Assembly (NCBI GenBank): GCA_040902305.1
Contig: JBBDXN010000115.1
Span: 1 to 19,300 of the forward strand
Direction of reading: 5' to 3'
Length of the DNA stretch: 19,300 nt
DNA from: CAMLFJ01 sp040902305
GTDB lineage: Bacteria > Methylomirabilota > Methylomirabilia > Rokubacteriales > CSP1-6
Shown: piece after piece, positions 7,262 through 13,213 of the stretch
Numbering within the stretch: the first letter of the stretch is position 1
How the letters are laid out: the number at the start of each line of letters is the position of its first letter
Notes under the pieces: model-generated
Told to the model about the DNA's origin: nothing
Databases searched by the model: none
What the model saw: only the letters and a program-made list of their open reading frames with translations
Translations under genes and position numbers: made by a program

Positions 7262-8167
7262 CTAGAAGATCGCGAGCGGGTGCGCGGGCGCGCCGGTGGC
7301 GCCGACCAGGCGCAGCGGGGTGGCGGTGAACAGGAACTCGTTGCGCCCTTCCTCGGCGCAGGCCAGGGCCAGGCGCTCCGGATCCGAGTTGTCGATGAGG
7401 GCCAGGCCCAGGAACGGGATCGCCAGGTGCGCGGACATGCCGAAGCCCGGGTAGCGGCTGGGGCGCTCGTCCATCATGTCCCAGGAGATCCCCGCGATGT
7501 CCTTGGCGCGGAACCACTCGAGGCAGGAGAGGTGGAGCCCCGGGTGCTCCGAGATGCGCGCCTTCCAGTCCGGGTTCTCGAGCCGGAAGCGCTCGTCGCC
7601 GCTCCGCACCACGACCACGTCGCCCGGCTCCACCTTCACCCCGGCCCGCCGCTCCGCCTCGTCGAGCTCCTTCGGCGTCACCGGGTGGCCCACCGTGACG
7701 TAGCCCTCCTTGCGCCCGGCCGCGATGTCGAGGAACACGCCGCGGGTGGTGATACCGCGTTCGAAGATCGGATCGATCGGGCACCAGAGCGCGCCCTCGG
7801 TGGTGAGGCTGTCCGCGAACGACCGGCCGTTGTAGAGCTCGCCGTCCCAGCCCACGTGGCAGAGCGCGTCCACGTGGGTGATCCAGAAGCCGTGGTAGAC
7901 CATGTCGAAGCGGTCGAGCACCACGTTCACCCGCTCGCGCTTGGACGGAAACGTCACGTGGTACATGTACACCGGCCGCGGGATCACGTCGCGCGCCAGC
8001 GACACCGTGCGCCCTCTCTTGATCAGCCGCTGGGCCTGGGCCTGCTTGGCGGGGGTGATGAGGTTCACGGTGCCGAGCTGGTCGTCGTGCCCCCAGCGGC
8101 CCCAGTTGTTCAGCTCCTTGAAGTATCCCTCGACGCGATCGCGGGTGGGCAGGGCGGCATCGGCCAT
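7262..8167 (-). CDS. Cyclase family protein (metal-dependent hydrolase, kynurenine formamidase/isatin hydrolase superfamily)
   Basis: The 301-residue protein carries the metal-binding pattern of the cyclase family (PF04199), H-x-D-x-x-x-H at H98, D100 and H104 in ITHVDALCHVGWDG. Other family-like segments are DDQLGTVNLITP near the N-terminus, GVFLDIAAGRK, EPGDVVVVRSGD and a C-terminal HLAIPFLGLALIDN. Such enzymes hydrolyse amide or cyclic amide bonds using Mn or Zn; the substrate here is not readable. The start is supported by AAAGGA 8-9 bases upstream. The stop is followed after 3 bases by the GTG of the HyuAB gene, so the two are translated together and probably act in one pathway, for example successive ring opening of a cyclic imide or lactam. 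No signal peptide is seen, so a cytoplasmic location is expected. Confidence 0.88.
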   Translation of the reverse strand: MADAALPTRDRVEGYFKELNNWGRWGHDDQLGTVNLITPAKQAQAQRLIKRGRTVSLARDVIPRPVYMYHVTFPSKRERVNVVLDRFDMVYHGFWITHVDALCHVGWDGELYNGRSFADSLTTEGALWCPIDPIFERGITTRGVFLDIAAGRKEGYVTVGHPVTPKELDEAERRAGVKVEPGDVVVVRSGDERFRLENPDWKARISEHPGLHLSCLEWFRAKDIAGISWDMMDERPSRYPGFGMSAHLAIPFLGLALIDNSDPERLALACAEEGRNEFLFTATPLRLVGATGAPAHPLAIF

Positions 8168-8184
8168 CGGGCGGATCCTTTCTT

Positions 8185-8301
8185 CTAGCCGCGCGTGCCG
8201 AGACGGAAGCCGAGCGCGGACGACGCGATGAGCAGCACGAGCACCGGCTGCCGGAGCGAGGCGACGCGCAGCGCGGAGCCCCAGATGACCCGGGCCGTCA
8301 T
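8185..8301 (-). CDS. Possible small hydrophobic ORF (38 aa)
   Basis: An ATG at 8301 opens 38 codons ending in TAG 17 bases before the cyclase ATG. The peptide has a basic start (MTARVIWGSALRVASLRQ) and a hydrophobic stretch (PVLVLLIASSALGF) that could span or touch the membrane. There is no Shine-Dalgarno sequence, but TGCTACCTT lies 8 bases upstream, the same motif found before the Acg-like gene. I recognise no family. It may be a real leader-type gene of the cyclase-hyuAB operon, a gene remnant, or chance. Confidence 0.22.
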   Translation of the reverse strand: MTARVIWGSALRVASLRQPVLVLLIASSALGFRLGTRG

Positions 8302-8306
8302 GGCCT

Positions 8307-8322
8307 GAGAAGGTAGCATGGC
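8307..8322. repeat. 16-bp direct repeat, copy at the 3' side of the Acg-like gene
   Basis: GAGAAGGTAGCATGGC here and GAGAAGGTAGCACGGC at 9516-9531 differ by one base. They bracket the Acg-like gene, with this copy 1 base beyond its stop codon. On the minus strand both contain TGCTACCTTCTC, so they may be two copies of a promoter element. Confidence 0.6.
8310..8318 (-). promoter_or_regulatory. Candidate extended -10 (TGCTACCTT) for the cyclase-hyuAB operon
   Basis: On the minus strand TGCTACCTT matches an extended -10 (TGnTAnnnT). It ends 8 bases before the ATG of the small ORF at 8301 and about 140 bases before the cyclase. No good -35 is seen. It is supported by recurrence of the same motif at 9519-9527. 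Confidence 0.3.
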
Positions 8323-8323
8323 C

Positions 8324-9511
8324 TCACGGCTTGAGCACGACGGCATCGACCGGCCGCCGCGGGCTCGCCGCGGCCGGCCGCGTGGGAAAGCCCATCCGGA
8401 AGGCGAACGTGGGCTTCCACGCGGCGTCCCCGGTCAGCGCCGCCAGCACGCCGGCCGCGCGCGGCGGCTTCCCCAGCTCCCGCTCGCGATCCACCATCTC
8501 GACCGGCTGATTGATCGGTTGCATCGCGAGCCCGCGGGCGGTCCCCATGAGATGCAGGCGCTGCCACCGCTGCCCCGCGCGCAGCGCCTGCGGGCGATCG
8601 TGGAGATCGCGCACCGCGATCAGGCCGAAGAGCGCGGTGCCGGGAACCTGGACGTCGCGGGTCGCGTCGAGCCAGTAGCGATGACTCGTCTCGGCGGAGA
8701 CCGGCGGCAGGAGCTTGGCCATCGCGGTCACGAGCGGCCCGAGGCCGGCGGCGTCGAGGGTCAGCCCGTCGCGGAGCCTCTGCACGTCCGCGCGCCGATG
8801 GCGGAACCATCGGTCGCTGTCCGCCACCATCCGCGGGTCGGCGACGATCGCCTCGGTGGCCTGGATCGCCGCCTCGCCGAACTGCTTCCGCTCGCCCGGC
8901 GCCGAGAACAGGAAGAGCCGCAGGTCCGCATCGTCCCGGAAGGTCGCCCACATGGCCTCGAGCATCGCCCCCGGCACCGGCCGCCCGGGGTCGTAGGCGC
9001 CGCGATCGGTGTGCCGCCGGGGGATCGCGTCGAAGAGCGCGTCGGGCCGCGCCCGCGTGGGACCGAGATCGCGCGGCGCCACGGGCCCGGGGGGGGGCGA
9101 CGGCGGCGGCGGCGCCAGCACGCCGGCGCGTTCGCTCACCGTCGCCTCGTAGCCGTAGGCGCGGGCGGCCCGCGCCATGTTCTCCACCGCGCAGCCGAGC
9201 CCGATGTGCATCTCGCGCAGGTACGGATCGAAGGCGCCGAGACCGCGGGCGGTGTCGGCGTGGAGCTCGATGCGCGCGTCGCTCACCCGGAAGAGCCACG
9301 GCTGGGTATTGTGCGGACTGGCCGCGAGGATGCCGGCCCGCACCAGCCCGAGCGGGCCCTCCCCCGCGGCGCTCCGCCAGGTGGTCCACGGCTCGTACGC
9401 GCCGCCGGCGCCGGTCGAGAACAGGCCCTGGTCCTGGGCGCGCCAGACGAACCCACCGGCGGCCAGGATGGAGACCACGCCCACCCCTTTCAGGACGGCT
9501 CGGCGCTTCAC
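8324..9511 (-). CDS. Acg/nitroreductase-like flavoprotein with Tat-like leader
   Basis: The 395-residue product starts at a GTG (9511) with MKRRAVLKGVGVVSILAAGG, a twin-arginine followed by a hydrophobic stretch, which fits a Tat signal or anchor. The mature part has ILAASPHNTQPW, a clear signature of the Acg-type nitroreductase-like family. It is followed by IELHADTARGLGAFDPYLRE, IGLGCAVENMARAAR and DAIPRRHTDRGAY. The C-terminal half contains QRWQRLHLMGTARGLAMQPINQ, typical of the second nitroreductase-like half. These proteins are expected to bind FMN and may be redox enzymes or flavin-storage proteins; the substrate is unknown. A proline-rich loop (APPPPSPPPGP) is encoded by a nine-G run at 9089-9097 and nearby GC repeats. 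There is no Shine-Dalgarno sequence. It is divergent from the acyl-CoA operon (110 bases apart). Confidence 0.8.
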   Translation of the reverse strand: MKRRAVLKGVGVVSILAAGGFVWRAQDQGLFSTGAGGAYEPWTTWRSAAGEGPLGLVRAGILAASPHNTQPWLFRVSDARIELHADTARGLGAFDPYLREMHIGLGCAVENMARAARAYGYEATVSERAGVLAPPPPSPPPGPVAPRDLGPTRARPDALFDAIPRRHTDRGAYDPGRPVPGAMLEAMWATFRDDADLRLFLFSAPGERKQFGEAAIQATEAIVADPRMVADSDRWFRHRRADVQRLRDGLTLDAAGLGPLVTAMAKLLPPVSAETSHRYWLDATRDVQVPGTALFGLIAVRDLHDRPQALRAGQRWQRLHLMGTARGLAMQPINQPVEMVDRERELGKPPRAAGVLAALTGDAAWKPTFAFRMGFPTRPAAASPRRPVDAVVLKP

Positions 9512-9515
9512 GCGA

Positions 9516-9531
9516 GAGAAGGTAGCACGGC
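9516..9531. repeat. 16-bp direct repeat, copy upstream of the Acg-like gene
   Basis: This is the partner of 8307-8322 (15 of 16 identical), located 4 bases before the GTG start of the Acg-like gene. Confidence 0.6.
9519..9527 (-). promoter_or_regulatory. Candidate extended -10 (TGCTACCTT) of the Acg-like gene
   Basis: TGCTACCTT on the minus strand ends 7 bases before the GTG start. With no Shine-Dalgarno sequence present, a leaderless or near-leaderless transcript would explain the arrangement. Confidence 0.33.
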
Positions 9532-9538
9532 AGGCCGG

Positions 9539-9568
9539 TTGACCGTCCGTCGAGGCCCGTGCTACAAG
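9539..9568 (+). promoter_or_regulatory. Candidate sigma-70-type promoter of the acyl-CoA operon
   Basis: TTGACC (9539-9544, 5 of 6) and TACAAG (9563-9568, 4 of 6) are separated by 18 bases, and TGC precedes the -10, making it an extended -10 (TGCTACAAG). Transcription would begin near 9575. That rules out the longer in-frame ATG at 9559 and supports the start at 9622. Confidence 0.5.
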
Positions 9569-9607
9569 CGGGGCTACCCCAACGGCAGCGCCAGCCGCAG
9601 GCCCGGC

Positions 9608-9614
9608 AAGGAGG
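9608..9614 (+). promoter_or_regulatory. Shine-Dalgarno sequence of the first acyl-CoA dehydrogenase
   Basis: AAGGAGG lies 7 bases before the ATG at 9622 and decides the start against the upstream in-frame ATG at 9559. Confidence 0.85.
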
Positions 9615-9621
9615 CCCCGCC

Positions 9622-10836
9622 ATGGATCTCAACTACACCGCCGAGGACGTCGCGTTCCGCAAGCAGGTCCGCACGTGGCTCGAGCAGAACATGCCGCGCC
9701 AGATCCGCAATCTCGAGGAGCGTAAGGCCTGGCACCGCAAGCTGTACGAGGGCGGCTACCTCGGCATGGGGTGGCCGAAGGAGTACGGCGGGCAGGGCGC
9801 GCGGCCCATGGAGCAGGCCATCGTGGCGGACGAGATGGCGCGCGCCGGGGCGCCCGCGCCCACCAACGGCCTCGGCGTCGGCATCGTCGGCCCCACGATC
9901 GTGGTGCACGGCACCGACGCCCAGAAGCGGCGCTACCTCCGGAGGATTCTCACCGCCGAGGAGATGTGGTGCCAGCTCTACTCCGAGCCCAACGCGGGCT
10001 CCGACCTGGCCGCGCTCCGCACCGCCGCGGAGGACAAGGGCGATCACTTCCAGGTCAACGGCCAGAAGATCTGGACCAGCGGCGGCGCCATCGCGGACTG
10101 GGGCCTCCTGCTCGCCCGCACCGATCCCGGCGTCGCCAAGCACAAGGGCATCAGCTGCTTCCTGATCGACATGCGCCAGCCCGGCGTGGACGTGCGGCCG
10201 CTCAAGCAGATCACCGGCTCCTCGGAGTTCTGCGAGGTGTTCATGACCAACGCCCGCGTGGAGAAGGAGAACGTCATCGGGCGGCTCGGCGAGGGCTGGG
10301 GCATCGCCCAGACCACGCTCGGCTACGAGCGCGGCGGCCGCGCGCTGGCCCGCATCACGACCTACGCGGGGCAGTACAAGCACCTGATGAATGCGGCCCG
10401 ACGGCTCAAGCGCAACGGCCGGCCGATCCTGGACGACGCGGTGACGCGGCAGAAGCTCGGCCGCATCTGGGCCGATCTCGAGGTGGAGCGCTACGGGGCC
10501 CTGCGCGTGCTGACCATGCTGGAGCGCGGCGAGCACCCCGGCGCGGGCGGCTCGCTCACCAAGCTGTCCTACTCGGAGTTCGAGAAGCGCTTCATGGAGC
10601 TGGCCGAGGAGATCCTGGGACCCTACGGGCAGCTCACCGACGGCGTCCCGCCCGAGTTTCGTCTGGAAGTCGACACCGCGGTCGGCGATCACGGCACGTG
10701 GGCCTACGCGTTCCTGTGGTCGCGGGCGGGGACGATCTACGCCGGCTCCTCGGAGATCCAGAAGAACGTCATCGGCGAGCGCATCCTCGGGCTGCCGAAG
10801 GAATCCCGGGCCGACCGGGTCGGAGGCATCCGATGA
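9622..10836 (+). CDS. Acyl-CoA dehydrogenase, subunit 1 (likely catalytic)
   Basis: The 404-residue flavoenzyme introduces the alpha-beta double bond into an acyl-CoA. It has the fold's landmarks in order: WPKEYGGQGA (51-60), QLYSEPNAGSDL (119-130, acyl-CoA/FAD loop), VNGQKIWTSGGAIADW (145-160) and the C-terminal IYAGSSEIQKNVIGERILGL (372-391). The residue that is the catalytic Glu in medium-chain enzymes is Ala374 here, while E236 in LGYERGG sits where isovaleryl-CoA and long-chain enzymes keep their catalytic Glu. It overlaps the next dehydrogenase gene by ATGA (10833-10836), so the two are probably made in equal amounts as a heteromer, as described for actinobacterial FadE pairs. It is the first gene of a four-gene operon and has the best ribosome-binding site in the window. 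Substrate chain type is unknown. Confidence 0.95.
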   Translation: MDLNYTAEDVAFRKQVRTWLEQNMPRQIRNLEERKAWHRKLYEGGYLGMGWPKEYGGQGARPMEQAIVADEMARAGAPAPTNGLGVGIVGPTIVVHGTDAQKRRYLRRILTAEEMWCQLYSEPNAGSDLAALRTAAEDKGDHFQVNGQKIWTSGGAIADWGLLLARTDPGVAKHKGISCFLIDMRQPGVDVRPLKQITGSSEFCEVFMTNARVEKENVIGRLGEGWGIAQTTLGYERGGRALARITTYAGQYKHLMNAARRLKRNGRPILDDAVTRQKLGRIWADLEVERYGALRVLTMLERGEHPGAGGSLTKLSYSEFEKRFMELAEEILGPYGQLTDGVPPEFRLEVDTAVGDHGTWAYAFLWSRAGTIYAGSSEIQKNVIGERILGLPKESRADRVGGIR

Positions 10837-11960
10837 ACTTCTCGTTCAGCGAAGACCAGACCCTGCTCCGCAACTCCGTCCGCGCCGCGCTGGACGAGCA
10901 GTGCAAGTCCGCCCACGTGCGCGCGATGATGGAGGATGAGCGGGGCTACGGCGATTCGCTCTGGGGCGAGATGGCCAAGCTCGGCTGGCTCGGCCTGCCC
11001 TTCCCCGAGGAGCAGGGCGGCGCCGGGCTCGGCCTGGTGGAGCTGGCCCTCGTGCTGGAGGAGATGGGCCGCGCCGCTTATCCCGGCCCCTACTTCGCCA
11101 GCGTGGTGCTGGCCGGCCTCGGCCTGCAGGCCGGCGGTAGCGCGGCCCAGAAGGAGAAGTGGCTACCCGCCATCGCCTCCGGCCAGGCCCGGGGCACCGC
11201 GGCGCTGCTGGAAGACACCCTCGACTGGGATCCCGCATCCATCGCGACGACGGCCACGAAGGCGGGCACCGGCTGGACCCTCGACGGGGTCAAGCGCTTC
11301 GTGCCCTGGGCCCACGTCGCCGACGTGGCGCTGGTGCCCGCGCGCGCGCCCGAGGGCGTGTCGCTCTTCCTGGTGGATCCCCGCGCCGCCGGCGTCACGC
11401 TCACGCCCATGGTGGGCATCGACCTGGCGAATCGCTGGTCGGAGATGCGCCTCCAGGGCGTCGCGGTGCCCGCGGATGCGCTGGTGGGACCGGCCGGCGG
11501 CGCCACCTCGCTGCTGGAGGCGCTGCTGCGTCGCGCGGCGGTGGGCGCTTCCGCCGAGATGCTGGGCGCGGCGCGCCGCTGCCTCGACATGAGCGTGGGC
11601 TACGTCAAGGTGCGCGAGCAGTTCGGGCAGCTCATCGGCTCCTTCCAGGCCATCCGGCACCGCTGCGCGGAGATGCTGCTCGAGGTGGAGAAGGCGCACG
11701 CGGCCGTCTACTACGCGGCCTGGGCGCTCACCGCGGGCGCGGAGGACGCGGCCATGGCCGCCTCGGTCTGCAAGTCGTTCGTGAGCGAGGCCGCGCGCAC
11801 CGTGTGTGGTGATGCGATCCAGGTCCACGGCGGGATCGGCTTCACCTGGGAGTACGACCTGCACCTCTACTTCAAGCGCGCCAAGGCGCTGGAGCCCCTC
11901 TACGGCGACGCCGCCCACCACCGCGAATTGATCGTGCGCGGCGTCGCGGCTTCCGCCTGA
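10833..11960 (+). CDS. Acyl-CoA dehydrogenase, subunit 2 (likely partner subunit)
   Basis: The 375-residue protein has the acyl-CoA dehydrogenase fold: MNFSFSEDQTLLRNSVRAAL, WLGLPFPEEQGGAGLGLVEL (53-72), a shortened middle beta domain (WTLDGVKRFVPWAHVAD), VREQFGQLIGSFQAIRHRCA (260-279) and IQVHGGIGFTWEYDLHLYFK (329-348). The FAD-contacting R-E-Q-F-G segment is present. Neither usual catalytic Glu can be found: helix G reads LLRRAAVG and there is no YEGT-like segment near the C-terminus. This complements subunit 1, which has the Glu but lacks the REQFG segment, and supports a two-protein enzyme. The start is fixed by the ATGA overlap with subunit 1. The end overlaps the next ATG by one base (TGATG), so translation is coupled both ways. 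Confidence 0.94.
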   Translation: MNFSFSEDQTLLRNSVRAALDEQCKSAHVRAMMEDERGYGDSLWGEMAKLGWLGLPFPEEQGGAGLGLVELALVLEEMGRAAYPGPYFASVVLAGLGLQAGGSAAQKEKWLPAIASGQARGTAALLEDTLDWDPASIATTATKAGTGWTLDGVKRFVPWAHVADVALVPARAPEGVSLFLVDPRAAGVTLTPMVGIDLANRWSEMRLQGVAVPADALVGPAGGATSLLEALLRRAAVGASAEMLGAARRCLDMSVGYVKVREQFGQLIGSFQAIRHRCAEMLLEVEKAHAAVYYAAWALTAGAEDAAMAASVCKSFVSEAARTVCGDAIQVHGGIGFTWEYDLHLYFKRAKALEPLYGDAAHHRELIVRGVAASA

Positions 11961-13213
11961 TGGCGATCCAGGGAGAACCCCCTCACCCTAACCCTCTCCC
12001 CCAAGGGGGCGAGGGGATCCTTAACCCTCTCCCCCAGAGGGGGAGAGGGCAGGGTGAGGGGGGTGCGCTCGACGGGGTGCGCGTGGTCGACCTGACGTCG
12101 TACATCGCGGGGTCGTACGGGGCGATGATGCTGGCGGACCTGGGCGCCGACGTCATCAAGGTGGAGGCGATCGAAGGCGATTCGTTCCGCGAGCTGCCCG
12201 GCTTCTACGGCTGGAACCGCGGCAAGCGCTCGCTCGCGGTCAACGTCAAGGATCCGGACGGGCGCGCCATCGTCCACCGCCTCGCCCGGGACGCGGACGT
12301 GGTCATGGAGAACATGCGCCCCGGCGTGGTCGAGCGCCTGGGGGTGGACTACGAGACGCTCCGCGCGCTGAACCCACGCCTCATCTACGCCTCCGTCACC
12401 GCCTTCGGCTCCGACGGCCCCTACCAGGAGCGGCCCGGCTTCGACCCCCTGCTGCAGGCCCTGGGCGGGGTCATGACCCTGCAGGGCTTCGGCGAGGCGC
12501 CCCAGTACCTCCGCATCGCGGTCACCGACTACTACTGCGCGTCGCTCAATTGCCAGATGGTGCTGGCCGCGCTCTTCGCGCGGGAGCGCACCGGCCGGGG
12601 CCAGCGCGTGCAGACGTCCCTGCTGCAGGCGGTGCTCGCGCTGCAGTCCGGCAACGTGGTGGCCTATCCGGGCCACGAGGTCGTCTACCGCAGCACGCCC
12701 ACCTATCGGCTCTACCAGGGCAGTGATCATGAATGGTTTTTTCTTGCCGTTGGGAATCAGTCCTTCTGGGTGAAGCTCTGCCGGGCGGTCGGCCGCGAGG
12801 ACCTGGCCCAGGATCCGCGCTTTGGCTCCTGGTTCGCCCGGCGCGACAACGCGGAGGCGCTGATGCCGCTGCTCGAGGAGGCGTTCGGCTCCAAGCCGGC
12901 GGTGGAGTGGGTGCGGATCCTGACCGCCCACGACATCCCGGCCGCGCCGACCCAGTCGCTGCAGCAGTTCATGCGGGATCCGGCGGTGCTCCATCACAAG
13001 ATGATCGTCGAGTACGACCACCCGGAGCTGGGCCCGCTTCAGTTGATGGGCCAGCCGCTCCGCTTCTCCGAGACGCAGGCCCCCGACGCGGGCCCGCCTC
13101 CCCTGCTCGGCGAGCACACCGCCGAGGTGCTGCGGGAGGTGGGTTACGCCGACCACGAGATCGCCGAGCTGCGCCGCCGCGGCGTCGTCGCCGGCAAGGA
13201 CACGCCCTCATGA
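11960..13213 (+). CDS. CaiB/BaiF-type (class III) CoA-transferase with repeat-encoded N-terminus
   Basis: The 417-residue protein moves CoA between acyl-CoA and a free acid. From residue 36 it is a normal family member: ALDGVRVVDLTSYIAGSYGA, LGADVIKVE, DVVMENMRPGVVERLG and YASVTAFGSDGPY. ERPGFDPLLQALGG contains the expected catalytic Asp (D162), and the protein ends with LGEHTAEVLREVGY. Residues 5-35 are not family sequence; they come from a double palindromic repeat and read Pro/Gly/Glu-rich (PHPNPLPQGGEG). The ATG overlaps the dehydrogenase stop, with no Shine-Dalgarno sequence and no better start after the repeat (only GTG codons inside the first conserved strand), so the extension is probably translated. 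A short AT-rich codon patch lies at 12722-12757. The gene overlaps the hydratase by ATGA. In the operon it likely activates the acid that the dehydrogenases oxidise. Confidence 0.92.
   Translation: MAIQGEPPHPNPLPQGGEGILNPLPQRGRGQGEGGALDGVRVVDLTSYIAGSYGAMMLADLGADVIKVEAIEGDSFRELPGFYGWNRGKRSLAVNVKDPDGRAIVHRLARDADVVMENMRPGVVERLGVDYETLRALNPRLIYASVTAFGSDGPYQERPGFDPLLQALGGVMTLQGFGEAPQYLRIAVTDYYCASLNCQMVLAALFARERTGRGQRVQTSLLQAVLALQSGNVVAYPGHEVVYRSTPTYRLYQGSDHEWFFLAVGNQSFWVKLCRAVGREDLAQDPRFGSWFARRDNAEALMPLLEEAFGSKPAVEWVRILTAHDIPAAPTQSLQQFMRDPAVLHHKMIVEYDHPELGPLQLMGQPLRFSETQAPDAGPPPLLGEHTAEVLREVGYADHEIAELRRRGVVAGKDTPS
11978..12062 (+). repeat. GC-rich palindromic repeat, copy 3 (inside the CoA-transferase N-terminus)
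   Basis: Two hairpins lie in a larger palindrome: arms 11992-12002 and 12005-12015 (AA loop, one mismatch), and arms 12025-12035 and 12039-12049 (11 bp perfect, AGA loop). The outer ends CCCCCTCACCC (11978-) and GGGTGAGGGGG (to 12062) also pair, so the whole block is one imperfect inverted repeat with a one-base bulge. It is read in frame as coding sequence. Confidence 0.9.

Noticed and set aside
3281..8188. Plus-strand open frame continuing from purC across 4.9 kb.
   Set aside because: It is antisense to well-supported HyuAB and cyclase genes, its translation is Arg/His/Ala/Val-rich low-complexity sequence, and long antisense frames without stops are expected at this GC content.
9089..9115. 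Nine-G run and CGG repeats in the Acg-like gene as a phase-variation switch.
   Set aside because: It encodes a plausible proline-rich loop and the frame is intact; with one sequence there is no sign of length variation.
9559..9621. Longer start for the first acyl-CoA dehydrogenase (ATG at 9559).
   Set aside because: It lies inside the candidate promoter; AAGGAGG before 9622 and family N-termini support the shorter protein.
8318..10165. 615-codon plus-strand frame across the Acg-like gene and the start of the first dehydrogenase.
   Set aside because: It overlaps two genes with clear family motifs in other frames and shows no recognisable domain.
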